DNA from: Bacillota bacterium
GTDB lineage: Bacteria > Bacillota > Sulfobacillia > Sulfobacillales > JAIMBI01
DNA length: 34,588 nucleotides
NCBI GenBank assembly: GCA_021795575.1
Contig: JAJYPH010000015.1
Span: 1-34,588 of the forward strand
Reading direction: 5' to 3'
Under the pieces are notes generated by a model, which worked only from the letters and a program-made list of their open reading frames with translations, was not told the origin of the DNA and ran no database searches. Both the position numbers and the translations under genes were made by a program. The stretch's first letter is position 1. Every line of letters begins with the position of its first letter. This document shows, in pieces, positions 16,938 through 26,491 of the stretch.

Positions 16938-18194
16938 CTAGTAGATCCATTCCTAGTTGTTGCCATATTGGAGGCATGGAGGTAGGCTGGGGGGGAGTCT
17001 TCGTGGGAGGTGATTCGGATGCCCCATCCCCGCACGATTCCGCCCTTGACCGTCCGTCCCGCCGACCAAACGTACCTCGACCGGTTGGCTCGCTCCCGCA
17101 CGGCCCCCGTCCGCACGGTCACCCGCGCCCGGATCCTCGTCGCGTATGCGGCGGGGGCCAGTTGCCCCGCGATTGCCCGGGACCTCGGCGTGCCGCTCCC
17201 CACGGTGATGCGGTGTGTCAAGAAAGCCTTGGCCCTGGGCCCCCGCCGGGCGCTGGACGACTTGCCCCGCGCCGGCCGGCCGCCCCGCATCACCGCGGAG
17301 GCCCGGGCGTGGATCATCAGGCTCGCCTGCCAAAAGCCCAAGGATCTGGGGTGGGCGCCCGAGTTCTGGACGGAGTCGCTCCTCGCCCGCTACGTGCGTG
17401 AGCACGCGGGTGCGGTGGGTCATCCCAGCGCCGGCCAGATCCAGCAAGGCACCATCTCGAAGTTGCTGGCGGCGCAGGACCTGCACCCGCATCGGGTGCA
17501 GTACTACCTCCAGCGGAAGGCCCCGCACTTTGACGACCAGATGGTGCAGGTCCTGCACGTCTACCAACAGGTGACGTTTGAGGTCGACCCGGCCGATGAC
17601 CGCCGCACGGTGCGCTGGTCCTACGACGAACAGCCGGGGATTCAAGCCCTGCGGGCGATCGCGCCGGACCGCGCCCCGCAGCCCGGGGTGGTGGACCAAG
17701 GGACCTGGGAACGGGAGTACGAGTACCAGCGCCTAGGCACCCGGACCCTGCTCGCGGGCATCGACCTCGCGACGGGCGAGGTCTTGGGGGTGGTCCGCGC
17801 CCGCCACCGGAGCCGGGAGTTCGTGGAGTGGCTGCATGCGCTGGACGCGAAGTACGACGCGCCGGTGAAGATCCAGGTCGTGTTAGACAACCATTCCGCC
17901 CACACGTCGAAGGAGACCCGGGCCTACTTGGCCACCCAGCCCAATCGGTTCGAGTTTGTGTTCACCCCAGTGCACGCCTCCTGGCTGAACCTGATCGAGA
18001 TGTTCTTCGCCAAGCTGGCCAAGCAGTGTTTGCGGGGGATCCGCGTCGATTCCGCGGAGGAACTGGAAACCCGCCTCCAGCAATACATCGACTGGGTGAA
18101 CACGGACCCGGTCCCCTTTCGCTGGAAGTGGCGCTTGGAGTCGGCGGATCCCGCACCGGTCGAACCAGATGTCAGTTAGGAATTGCTCTACTAG
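16938..18194 (+). mobile_element. IS630-family insertion sequence (IS-B)
   Basis: Imperfect TIRs CTAGTAGATCCATTCCTAGTTG (16938-16959) / CAGTTAGGAATTGCTCTACTAG (18173-18194), flanking TA; encloses a transposase. Confidence 0.88.
17010..18179 (+). CDS. IS630-family transposase
   Basis: N-terminal HTH (SCPAIARDLGVPLPTVMRCVKKA), SYDEQPGIQAL, VLDNHSAHTSKETRAYL, FTPVHASWLNLIEMFFAKL; stop codon lies inside the right TIR. Confidence 0.94.
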   Translation: MIRMPHPRTIPPLTVRPADQTYLDRLARSRTAPVRTVTRARILVAYAAGASCPAIARDLGVPLPTVMRCVKKALALGPRRALDDLPRAGRPPRITAEARAWIIRLACQKPKDLGWAPEFWTESLLARYVREHAGAVGHPSAGQIQQGTISKLLAAQDLHPHRVQYYLQRKAPHFDDQMVQVLHVYQQVTFEVDPADDRRTVRWSYDEQPGIQALRAIAPDRAPQPGVVDQGTWEREYEYQRLGTRTLLAGIDLATGEVLGVVRARHRSREFVEWLHALDAKYDAPVKIQVVLDNHSAHTSKETRAYLATQPNRFEFVFTPVHASWLNLIEMFFAKLAKQCLRGIRVDSAEELETRLQQYIDWVNTDPVPFRWKWRLESADPAPVEPDVS

Positions 18195-18418
18195 GCGCCT
18201 GGGCTACGGCGGGGCTGGCCGCCACCTTCGGACCCGGCGCGGGTCATGGCCCGGAGGGGATCGGGGGGATGGGGCTGGCGCTCGGGATGCTGGGTCTCTT
18301 GGCGTGGTGGGCCAGCGCACCGTCCAGCATCCTGGCCGGTGCGTCCGGATTCCTGGGGCCGGTGTTTTGGGGGGCGTTGGTGGGAGGCGTGGGCGGCACG
18401 CTGTGGAACCCCGGGTGA
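18195..18418 (+). pseudogene. C-terminal remnant of a membrane protein abutting IS-B
   Basis: GAWATAGLAATFGPG...MGLALGMLGLLAWWASAPSSILAGASGFLGPVFWGALVGGVGGTLWNPG* reads in-frame directly from the IS edge, with no clear start. Confidence 0.45.
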
Positions 18419-18441
18419 GGTTTGGCCTCCCTCCGGCCGTG

Positions 18442-19062
18442 TCAGCGGCGGCGCAGGGGTTGGGCGAGGCGCAGGAGGCCCAGCACCACCAGACTGTAGG
18501 GGATCAGCAGCCACAGCAGGCGGCCCCAGCCCGTGGCACGCCGCAGCACCCCCACCCCCATCAGGGAAAGATAGGCGGCCAAGGTTCCCAAGCTGGCGGG
18601 TGGCGACCAGTGCCACTGATGCATGGCCACGACGCCTGCCGCCATGCCCACCAGCCATCCCCACTCTTCCGGACGGCGGCGGGGCGTGGTCGCATGGGTG
18701 GGGCAGGCCGGGCACGTGCGCGCCATCACACACGCGGCGCACGCCGGCGCCCCACAGGCGGGACAGCGGTGCACGCGGTCCGCCGCGTGCCGGGGACACA
18801 CGGGCGGGCGGTGCGGCGCGGCGGCGGCAGCCGGGGCGGGCGGAACCTCGCCCACCTCCGCCTGGGCGGCTACCTGGGTGATGAGGGCGCGGTAGGCGGC
18901 GTTCACCTGTTTCATGGCGTCTTCAGCGTGCCGGCGCGCCCGCTCCTGGCCGGGTGCCGCATAAAAGTCCGGGTGCCAGCGGCGGGCCAGCCGATGGTAC
19001 GCGGCCCGCACCTCGGCCCGGGTGACGGGTGGGGTGAGTTCCAGCACCTGATACGGGTCCAT
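18442..19062 (-). CDS. J-domain membrane protein with Cys-rich zinc-binding segment
   Basis: MDPYQVLELTPPVTRAEVRAAYHRLARRWHPD (HPD), CPRH..HRCPACGAPACAACVMARTCPACP, C-terminal TM helices. Confidence 0.82.
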   Translation of the reverse strand: MDPYQVLELTPPVTRAEVRAAYHRLARRWHPDFYAAPGQERARRHAEDAMKQVNAAYRALITQVAAQAEVGEVPPAPAAAAAPHRPPVCPRHAADRVHRCPACGAPACAACVMARTCPACPTHATTPRRRPEEWGWLVGMAAGVVAMHQWHWSPPASLGTLAAYLSLMGVGVLRRATGWGRLLWLLIPYSLVVLGLLRLAQPLRRR

Positions 19063-19232
19063 GGCCTGCCTTTCCGAGCGTGAATGCCAGCTGTCGTCGG
19101 ACGACGGCGGCGCCACCGGGCCGCCCAGCCGGTGACCGGTGACGCCATGGGAAACCTATGGCGCGACCCCCAACCCTATGATCGGGGGACGAAGCGCTCC
19201 ATAATCCCGGGACAGGACGGAAGGGGTACGCC

Positions 19233-19757
19233 ATGGACGAGCCGCTGCGCGATATTTTGGTACCGGGGCTCTTGGTGCTGCTGGTCGGCTACAATCCGGG
19301 CCGCTATTCCTGGGAGCGCGGACATCACTTTGCCGGGCCGGGCAATGATTTTTGGCCCCTGCTGTACGAATCGGGGCTGACCGGCCGGCGGCTCACGTGG
19401 CAGGACGACCACGAGCTCCCGGTCTGGGGACTCGGGGTGTGCAACCTCGTGGACCGCATGACGCCCTCGAGTCAGGACTTGTCCCGGGAAGAACAGCGAG
19501 AGGGCGGATGGCGCCTGCGGCAGAAGGTGTGGCAGCTTCGCCCGCGGGTGGTGTGCTGCCTGGGCAAGGACGTCTATCGCGGCTACGCCCTCCGCCGGCC
19601 ACGGGACCCTGTCGCCTGGGGCCGCCAGCCCCACGGGATCGTCGAGGGCGTCTGGGACGTGGTGGCTCCGAACCCCAGCCGCCGGTCGACCGTGCCCTAC
19701 GCGACGCGGCTGGCCGTGCTCCACCAGGTGGCGGAGTTGGTGCGGACGGCGCCGTGA
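19233..19757 (+). CDS. mug: Mismatch-specific uracil/thymine-DNA glycosylase (Mug/TDG-like)
   Basis: LVGYNPGRYSWERGHHFAGPGNDFWPLLYESGLT and VVAPNPSRR motifs. Confidence 0.88.
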   Translation: MDEPLRDILVPGLLVLLVGYNPGRYSWERGHHFAGPGNDFWPLLYESGLTGRRLTWQDDHELPVWGLGVCNLVDRMTPSSQDLSREEQREGGWRLRQKVWQLRPRVVCCLGKDVYRGYALRRPRDPVAWGRQPHGIVEGVWDVVAPNPSRRSTVPYATRLAVLHQVAELVRTAP

Positions 19758-19771
19758 CTCGACTGGCTATA

Positions 19772-20899
19772 ATGGCCGGGGAGGGATTGCAGTTGGACGA
19801 TACCAATCGGTTGGACCGGATTCGCCGCGCCCTGGCGGCCGAGGGCTTCGCGGCCGTGTGCCTCTGCCCCGGAGACGACACGCGGTACGCGGTGGGATTC
19901 ACCCCCCCGTATGACGAACGCCTCGACTTCCTGATCGTGGGGGAGGCGGGTGCGGCGCTGGTGGTGCCGGGGGTGAACGCCACCGAGGCCAGGACCCGGC
20001 TCGCCGCCGCGGGCGTCGAGGTGCTGGACTGGGCGGATGACGAGGGGCCCCAGGCCGCGTTGCGCCACGCGCTCGGGGTGGCCACCGGGAGCGAAACGGC
20101 CGGTGCCGTGCTGGTGTCGGACGATGCCCGCTACGACCATGCGCGCCGGCTGGCCGAGGTGCTGCAGCCCAAGCGCGTAGAGTTGGCCAGTCGCGTGATG
20201 CGGGGGCTCCGACTCATCAAGGACGCGGACGAGATTCGCCGGCTCAGGATATCCGCCGGCCTCGCGGATCAGGCGATGGAGGCGGGCTTTCGGGCGATTC
20301 GCCGCGGCATGACGGAAACCGAACTGAGCGACGCCATTCGCACGGCCTTTGTGGAAGCCGGCGCGGACCAGGCGTCCTTCATGATGGCCGCGTACGGGCC
20401 CGGGGCCGCCGAGCCCCATCACCATCCCGGCAGTGCCCGCATCGCGGACGGCCCGATTACATTGGACATTGGCTGCCGCGGGGCCGGCTATGCGTCCGAC
20501 ATGACGCGCATGGCGTATGTGGGCACCCCCGATGACGAGTTTTTGAAGGTGCACGAGATCGTGTATCAGGCCCGGATGGCGGGGGAACGGGCTGCGCAGA
20601 TTGGGGCCCCGTGTTCGGCGGTGGACCGGGCGGCCCGGGCCGTCATCGAGGCGGCGGGCTACGGTCCGTATTTTGTGCATCGCACGGGCCACGGCATCGG
20701 GGTCTCCACCCACGAGCCCCCCTCGATGATGGCGGGCGACGAGACGCCGCTCGCGCCTGGCATGGCGTTTTCCATCGAGCCCGGGATCTACCTGCCCGGC
20801 CGCTTCGGGGTGCGCATCGAGGATGTGGCGGTGATGCATGCCGACGGTCCCGAGATTTTGTCACACCTCTCCCAGCAGCCCCGGGTGGTGGCGGGATGA
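19772..20899 (+). CDS. M24 family Xaa-Pro peptidase
   Basis: LRLIKDADEIRRLRISAGLAD, LDIGCRGAGYASDMTRM, HRTGHGIGVSTHEPP, FSIEPGIYLPGRFGVRIED. Confidence 0.93.
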   Translation: MAGEGLQLDDTNRLDRIRRALAAEGFAAVCLCPGDDTRYAVGFTPPYDERLDFLIVGEAGAALVVPGVNATEARTRLAAAGVEVLDWADDEGPQAALRHALGVATGSETAGAVLVSDDARYDHARRLAEVLQPKRVELASRVMRGLRLIKDADEIRRLRISAGLADQAMEAGFRAIRRGMTETELSDAIRTAFVEAGADQASFMMAAYGPGAAEPHHHPGSARIADGPITLDIGCRGAGYASDMTRMAYVGTPDDEFLKVHEIVYQARMAGERAAQIGAPCSAVDRAARAVIEAAGYGPYFVHRTGHGIGVSTHEPPSMMAGDETPLAPGMAFSIEPGIYLPGRFGVRIEDVAVMHADGPEILSHLSQQPRVVAG

Positions 20900-21405
20900 G
20901 TGAGAGCCTCCGCTACCCGCGTGGGGGGACGGGCGAAGGGGCTGGGGCGATCGCGCTGGGCGCCCCGGCCCCCCGGGTGGTGTTTGACACGGAGCAGGGG
21001 CAGCTGCCGCTGGCGTCGTTCGTCGGCCACACGGTGGTCGTGTACTTCTTTCCCCGCGCGATGACGCCGGGGTGTACGACGGAAGCGTGCGATTTTCGGG
21101 ACCGCTATGAGGCGTTTCGCCAGGCGGGGGCGGTGGTGATGGCGGTGAGTCCAGACGGCCCCGACCGCCACGCCCGCTTCTCGGCCCGGTATCAGTTGCC
21201 GTTTTACCTCGCCACCGACCCCGAGGGCACGGTGGCGGAGGCGTTTGGCGTTTCCGTGATGAAGGCCGCGCGTGGGGTGCCCCAGCGATCGGTGGAGCGC
21301 GCCACGTTCGTAGTGGACGGCGAGGGGGTGGTCCGCGCGTGCTGGCGGCGCGTGCGGGTGGCGGGCCACGCGGGCGAGGTGCTGGCGGTTGTCCAGCACC
21401 TCTAG
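20896..21405 (+). CDS. Peroxiredoxin (BCP/PrxQ-like)
   Basis: VVYFFPRAMTPGCTTEACDFRDRYEAFRQAGAVVMAVSPD. Confidence 0.9.
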   Translation: MSESLRYPRGGTGEGAGAIALGAPAPRVVFDTEQGQLPLASFVGHTVVVYFFPRAMTPGCTTEACDFRDRYEAFRQAGAVVMAVSPDGPDRHARFSARYQLPFYLATDPEGTVAEAFGVSVMKAARGVPQRSVERATFVVDGEGVVRACWRRVRVAGHAGEVLAVVQHL

Positions 21406-22069
21406 GCCCCCGGCCCGGCCGCGGCACGTGCGGGCCGTGCTGGACGCGCTGGCCGACGCCTATCCCGCCGCGGCGACGGCGCTGGTGTTTTCCACGCCGT
21501 GGCAGCTTTTGGTGGCGACGATCCTGTCGGCGCAGTGCACGGACGCGCGCGTGAACCTGATCACCGCCCGGTTGTTTCCCGAGTGCCCCGATGCCGCGGC
21601 GATGGCCCAGTTATCGGTGGAGGCGATCGAGGCGCGCATCTTTGACTGTGGGCTGTACCACGCTAAGGCGCGGCATCTGGCCGCGACCAGTCGGGTGGTC
21701 ATGGAGAAGTGGGGCGCGGAGCTGCCGGCCACCATCCGCCGCGAGGAGCTGGAAGCGCTCCCGGGGGTGGGGCGGAAAACCGCCAGCGTCGTGCTGGCCA
21801 ATGCGTATGGCGTCCCGGCGCTGGCCGTGGATACGCACGTGTTTCGCGTGGCCCATCGGCTGGGGTGGTCTGCGGCCAAAGACGCGGATCACACCGCGGA
21901 CGACTTGTGTCGGTTGATTCCGCGGCGGCAGTGGGCCCCCGCGCACCACTGGCTGATTGGCCACGGCCGCCAAGTCTGCCACGCCCGGCGTCCCGCCTGC
22001 GGCCAGTGCGTGCTGTCCGCATGGTGCCCTCGCTTGGGCGTGGAGGGCGCCGCCCCGGCGGCGCCCTGA
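21389..22069 (+). CDS. nth: Endonuclease III
   Basis: LLVATILSAQCTDARVN, LPGVGRKTASVVLANAYG, VDTHVFRVAHRLG, C-terminal CX6CX2CX5C (CHARRPACGQCVLSAWC). Confidence 0.93.
   Translation: MSSTSRPPARPRHVRAVLDALADAYPAAATALVFSTPWQLLVATILSAQCTDARVNLITARLFPECPDAAAMAQLSVEAIEARIFDCGLYHAKARHLAATSRVVMEKWGAELPATIRREELEALPGVGRKTASVVLANAYGVPALAVDTHVFRVAHRLGWSAAKDADHTADDLCRLIPRRQWAPAHHWLIGHGRQVCHARRPACGQCVLSAWCPRLGVEGAAPAAP
22045..22066. terminator. Strong hairpin GGGCGCCGCC-CC-GGCGGCGCCC between convergent nth and sat
   Basis: 10-bp perfect arms at the nth 3' end; no obvious T-tract. Confidence 0.5.
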
Positions 22070-22083
22070 GACGAGGCGCCGCG

Positions 22084-23262
22084 TCACGCGCCCCCGGAGG
22101 TCTGGGCTGCGTAGTACCGGGACAGGACGTCCAACACCTCGGGCCGGCTGAAGTGGTCGGGCACCGGCTGGCCAGTCGCCAACAGCTCCCTGAGGCGCGT
22201 CCCGCTGATCATCACGCGGTCGGTGTCCGGGTGTGGGCAGGTTTTTCGCGACGCCATCTGGTCGCAGCGGCGGCAGTAGAAGGTGAGGTCCATGGCCAGC
22301 GAGCGAATTTCCAGGTCGTCGGGTTGGAGCCGTTGGAAGGCGCGCTGGGCGTCGTAGGGGCCGTAGTACCCCCCCACCCCCGCGTGGTCCCGGCCCACCA
22401 GCAGGTGACTCGCACCAAAGTTCTGGCGTATCACCGCATGCAGCAGCGCTTCCCGGGGACCCCCGTACCGCATCTCCAGGGGACAGCCGGCCTGCAGGAC
22501 GCTTCCCGGCACAAAATAGTGCGCGACCAGCCGGTCGACCGCCTGCACCCGGATGTCCGCGGGAATGTCGCCGGGCTTCAGCTGGCCCAGCACCTGGTGC
22601 AGGAAAAGCCCGTCGCACACTTCCAGCGCGATCTTGGCGAGAAATTCGTGCGAGCGGTGCAGGGGGTTGCGGGTTTGCAGCGCGGCCACCCGGCTCCATC
22701 CCCGCTCCGTGAACTGGCGCCGGGCGTCGGCCGGCGTGAGATAGAGGCCGGCATACCGTTGGCGGTAGCTGCCTTCGGACAGGACGGCCACCGGGCCGGC
22801 CAGGTTCACCGGTCCCTGCGTCAACACCTTCGCCACGCCGGGGTGGCCCGGGTCGATGGTGCCAAACACCTGCTGGCACTCGTACAGCGCGTCGATGGCA
22901 TACTTTTCCTCTAGGTGCAGCACGGCCAGGGGTTGGCCGCCCCCCGTGAGCGCGACGTCGGATCCCAGCCGCAGCGGGTCGGCCAGGGCCCGCGGAGCCG
23001 AGACGGTGATGGGAATCGGCCAGAAGGTGCCGTCCGCCAGGCGCTGATGAGACACCGTGGCCTGCCAGTCGCGGGACCCCATGGGCCCCGCGAGCGGCGT
23101 GTAGGCCCCCATGCCCAGCATCAACAGGTCGGAGGCCTCCCGGCTGGTGAGGGGCACGGCGGGCATCCGCCGCGCGTCGGCCAGCAGCGCGGAGCGGTCG
23201 GGTTCGGGCACCAGGCGGGGACGGAGCACCCGGTCGGGTCCATGGGGCTTAACCAGGGGCAT
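22084..23262 (-). CDS. sat: Sulfate adenylyltransferase (ATP sulfurylase)
   Basis: TRNPLHRSHEFLAKIALE (QT/RNPxH), GGPREALLHAVIRQNFGASHLLVGRDHAGVG. Confidence 0.95.
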   Translation of the reverse strand: MPLVKPHGPDRVLRPRLVPEPDRSALLADARRMPAVPLTSREASDLLMLGMGAYTPLAGPMGSRDWQATVSHQRLADGTFWPIPITVSAPRALADPLRLGSDVALTGGGQPLAVLHLEEKYAIDALYECQQVFGTIDPGHPGVAKVLTQGPVNLAGPVAVLSEGSYRQRYAGLYLTPADARRQFTERGWSRVAALQTRNPLHRSHEFLAKIALEVCDGLFLHQVLGQLKPGDIPADIRVQAVDRLVAHYFVPGSVLQAGCPLEMRYGGPREALLHAVIRQNFGASHLLVGRDHAGVGGYYGPYDAQRAFQRLQPDDLEIRSLAMDLTFYCRRCDQMASRKTCPHPDTDRVMISGTRLRELLATGQPVPDHFSRPEVLDVLSRYYAAQTSGGA

Positions 23263-23420
23263 GCAAAACCTCCTCGCTCCCTAGCTCTACGATACGATGG
23301 GCAAAGGCGTGCGCCGCCGCCCCGTGCGGCGGCGGCCGGATCGGGTGCGATCCGAAGAATCCCACAAGGAATTTGGCGCGCGGTCGGGAACATAACGCAC
23401 GGCGAAAAGGGGGGGCAGCC

Positions 23421-24020
23421 ATGCGCGTGGTGCTGCAGGGGTTTGGGCCGTTTGGCCGTTTTCAGGTGAATCCGTCGGAGCGTCTGGTCCGCGATCTCGC
23501 CGAGTCGCCACCACCCGGAGTGGACGTGGTACCGTTGGTGCTGCGCACCGCGGACGCCGAGGTGGCTAAAGTTCCGGGCTTCATGGCCGAGTGGGTGCCG
23601 GACGTGTGGATTGGGGTGGGACTCGCGGGAGGCCGCCACGCCGTGTCGGTGGAACGCGTGGCCATCAATGTAGCCGACTACGGCATCGGTGACGTGGACG
23701 GGGTGGAGCGTCGAGACGACCCCATCGTCCCGGACGGGCCGGTGGGCTACTGGTCCACGCTGCCACTGGCTCGCATCGTGGCGGGCTGGCGGGCGGCGGA
23801 TGTTCCCGGCTATGTGTCTAATTCGGCCGGCACGTATCTCTGCAACCGCAGTTTCTACGTGGCCCGCCATGCAGCGGAGCAGCTGGGGGTGGCGCGTACG
23901 GGTTTTATTCACGTGCCCGCGATGGTAGAACAGGTGCAGAGTGGGGGGGCCGCCTGGCCGTACGCGCTCCTGCGCCAAGCGCTGGCGCTAGCGGTGGCGG
24001 TCGCGGCCGATCCCGCGTAG
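23421..24020 (+). CDS. pcp: Pyroglutamyl-peptidase I-like
   Basis: VLQGFGPFGRFQVNPSE, VERVAINVADY, VSNSAGTYLCN active-site motif, FIHVPAM. Confidence 0.9.
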   Translation: MRVVLQGFGPFGRFQVNPSERLVRDLAESPPPGVDVVPLVLRTADAEVAKVPGFMAEWVPDVWIGVGLAGGRHAVSVERVAINVADYGIGDVDGVERRDDPIVPDGPVGYWSTLPLARIVAGWRAADVPGYVSNSAGTYLCNRSFYVARHAAEQLGVARTGFIHVPAMVEQVQSGGAAWPYALLRQALALAVAVAADPA

Positions 24021-24040
24021 CCGAAGGGAGCCAACCGACG

Positions 24041-24628
24041 ATGGCAGGAAGCCGGGGGCATCGGATGACCGTGGTGGGGCTGGTGGCCGGGCTCGCCCTG
24101 GTGGGAGCGGCCGCGCTCTATGTGTTGGACAACGCCGCCAGCCACCTGTCCGGCAACAGCGTCCACCCGGCGCCGGTGTTCAGCTCGTCCGGCTATGACC
24201 AGCGGGTCACGGCCAGCACTGCCGCCGAAGTGCTGCTGCACTTTGTGCCGGATCAGGATGCCAACAGCCTGGGCACGGCGATGTGCACGGCCACCGGTCA
24301 GCCCACGTGCCGTCTGGCGCACTTTCCGGGCCAGGTGCACGTGACGCGGTCGTCGCAGAATCGGTTTCTCGTGTCCGTGGTGATGACCGTGCAGGTGCAC
24401 CGCCTCCTGAAGGCAGGGGAGATTGCGCTGGGCAGCCTGCCCGGGGCGTCGAGCCTCACCACCGGCCAGCTGGCGGTGTCCAGCGACAGTGCCATCTACG
24501 GCGTGAAAATGAACCCGTCGTCTCATCGGGCGGTGTTCAGCTTCTTTCTGGCCGCCAACGGCAGCACCGTGTGGGCGACGGACTGGAACGCACTGGGTGC
24601 CGTGAGCCAAAGCGCATCGCTGCAGTGA
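24041..24628 (+). CDS. Hypothetical protein with N-terminal TM/signal segment
   Basis: MTVVGLVAGLALVGAAALYVL followed by a soluble extracytoplasmic-type domain; uninterrupted ORF directly after pcp. Confidence 0.6.
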   Translation: MAGSRGHRMTVVGLVAGLALVGAAALYVLDNAASHLSGNSVHPAPVFSSSGYDQRVTASTAAEVLLHFVPDQDANSLGTAMCTATGQPTCRLAHFPGQVHVTRSSQNRFLVSVVMTVQVHRLLKAGEIALGSLPGASSLTTGQLAVSSDSAIYGVKMNPSSHRAVFSFFLAANGSTVWATDWNALGAVSQSASLQ

Positions 24629-25187
24629 TGGGGACACCGCCCCGACGCTCATCTGCGGGACCAGATGGCCGTGTCGCCCGCTTTGGGTAAGGTCAGCCAG
24701 ACGTCAACGCGTTGTTCCGGCATCATTGGGGCGATCGATCAGGGAGGCGGCACATCGAGTAAGGTTGTCAATCCGAACGAGTTCGAGTCGGCGCAGTGGC
24801 GGCTGATGCCGGGCCTGGCCCAAGAGATCACCGTCCTCTGTCCCGAGATTCTGGTGGGCGGCGCCGAACGGAACACCGCCGTTCGAACCCTTGTCCACCA
24901 ACACAGGGAGGGCGGTCCACCCTGGTGCCCTGCGGTTCCGTGAGGAGTGAAGCCTTCCGGCCACAGAACAGCACAGACCTGGTGGACCATGTGCAGGTTG
25001 GCGTTGCGTTCGCTGGCCAGCCGGCGAACCGACACGTCGGCTGGTCGTCGGCTCCAGCTGTCCTCCGACGACTGCGGGAACCACTTGATTCTGCGGTGGC
25101 AGGTCGGCAGCCCGAGACGGCAACGCTTGGCCGCAACTGGCCGCGGCCGCAGTCGTGACCAGCGGAAAGGACTCCGCGCCTGCCCGC

Positions 25188-25670
25188 TCAGTCGGCCCCC
25201 TGCTCCAAATCCCCCAGTTGGATTTGACGAGTGAGCGGTGCAGGCTCCATTACGCGGACACCCTCCACCGTCTCCCCGATGGGAAACCCGCGATCCCACG
25301 TCATGAGCGCATCGCACTTGGTGCGAATCGCCGACGCCAGGTGAACGGCGTCCGATCCGCGCAGCCGGTAGCGCCGCGAAAGCACTCGGGCCTCATAAGC
25401 TAGTGGCACGTCCAACTCGACCCAGTGAACAAATGGGTGGCGGAAGAAGTCATTGACGATTTTGTCGACTTGGGTGACATCCTGGGCGGCGCGAACCTCG
25501 CCGTGCCCGCACAGTTCAGCCAAGACCAAGGGGCTGGCCATTAGCACCGAGCGGCCCGCTTCGCCCTCTTCGATTGCGCGTCGCGACGCCTCCACGCGAC
25601 CCTCCTCTTGCTTGATCACCGCAATGTAGACGCCAGTGTCGAGATAGACTCGCGCCACGACGTCACTCAT
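25188..25670 (-). CDS. PIN-domain toxin (VapC-like), intact
   Basis: RVYLDTGVYIAVI, LAELCGHGEV, RYRLRGSDAVHLASAI, CDALMTWDRGF; four acidic PIN positions present. Confidence 0.82.
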   Translation of the reverse strand: MSDVVARVYLDTGVYIAVIKQEEGRVEASRRAIEEGEAGRSVLMASPLVLAELCGHGEVRAAQDVTQVDKIVNDFFRHPFVHWVELDVPLAYEARVLSRRYRLRGSDAVHLASAIRTKCDALMTWDRGFPIGETVEGVRVMEPAPLTRQIQLGDLEQGAD

Positions 25671-26491
25671 CCCTCATCCCTCATCCACCGCAGATAGTCG
25701 TCGGTGGACAGGTCACCGGTGTACCAGGGGGCGATCCCGACGAGGTCGGCGACCGAGGGCAAGGGTCCATCATCGGGGATGCGTGCAACCTGCTCGGCAT
25801 CGACGCGCAACACCTGCCCACGCCGGTTGCGGGTCACCGTGCCGACCGCTCGGACTCGGTACCCCAGGGCGCCTCGGACGTCTTCGAGGCATTCGGGGAG
25901 AAACCGGCACGGGATTGCGCGGCGCGTCTCGACGTCGTACAAGCTAACGCGCCGGCCGCGTCGCAGGTTGACGATGTCCAACACGCCGCTAACCGACCCT
26001 AGTGCCGGCGCCACTGCCTGCGTTGACGCTTGGGCGTTGGACACCACGTCTGTCGTGACAGACGCGGCCAAGCCCGCCGTCCCGGCCCTCGATGCACGAT
26101 AGGTGACGCCAGTCAGGCCGGCCTGGCTGGCACAGCGTCCGACCCGCACCAGTTGGGCCGCCAACTTTGCAGAGAAAAATGGGGGTAGCTCCTCCACGTT
26201 ACGCAATTGGTGAATGCCCGCCACCAAGCGGTCCGGGGTTTCAGTCCCGACGGTTCCCTCGCGGCGGACAACGGCTTTCGCACTGCCAATGCGCAGATCG
26301 GCGAGGGTCCACGATCGCATCGACAGGCCCTCCCTCACCTCGGCGCGGTCCAGTTCCGCCAGCATGTGCAAGGTAATCCGAAGAATATCCGCGAACGATT
26401 GGGCGGGAATTGCGCCTGCGGCCCCATCGACTCGGACTTCTAAAGACGCCTCCACGAAAACGTCGCTCCTCTCATAGCCAGTTGCGTGCAT
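25667..26491 (-). CDS. ~274-aa uncharacterised protein overlapping the PIN toxin (putative large antitoxin/partner)
   Basis: MHATGYERSDVFVEASLEV...; 4-bp ATGA overlap with the PIN gene; C-terminal GDLSTDDYLRWMRDEG; OB-like beta-rich region by eye. Confidence 0.6.
   Translation of the reverse strand: MHATGYERSDVFVEASLEVRVDGAAGAIPAQSFADILRITLHMLAELDRAEVREGLSMRSWTLADLRIGSAKAVVRREGTVGTETPDRLVAGIHQLRNVEELPPFFSAKLAAQLVRVGRCASQAGLTGVTYRASRAGTAGLAASVTTDVVSNAQASTQAVAPALGSVSGVLDIVNLRRGRRVSLYDVETRRAIPCRFLPECLEDVRGALGYRVRAVGTVTRNRRGQVLRVDAEQVARIPDDGPLPSVADLVGIAPWYTGDLSTDDYLRWMRDEG

Noticed and set aside
338-18194. Composite transposon formed by the two IS630 elements
   Set aside because: TIRs and transposases differ clearly and IS630 elements move singly; only a bracketing pattern is supported.
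24629-25187. Possible degraded transposase or other coding remnant (e.g. - strand LASERNANLHMVHQVCAVLWPEGFT and LPVLVDKGSNGG)
   Set aside because: No frame gives a convincing family match by eye; would need BLASTX/HHpred. Left unannotated.
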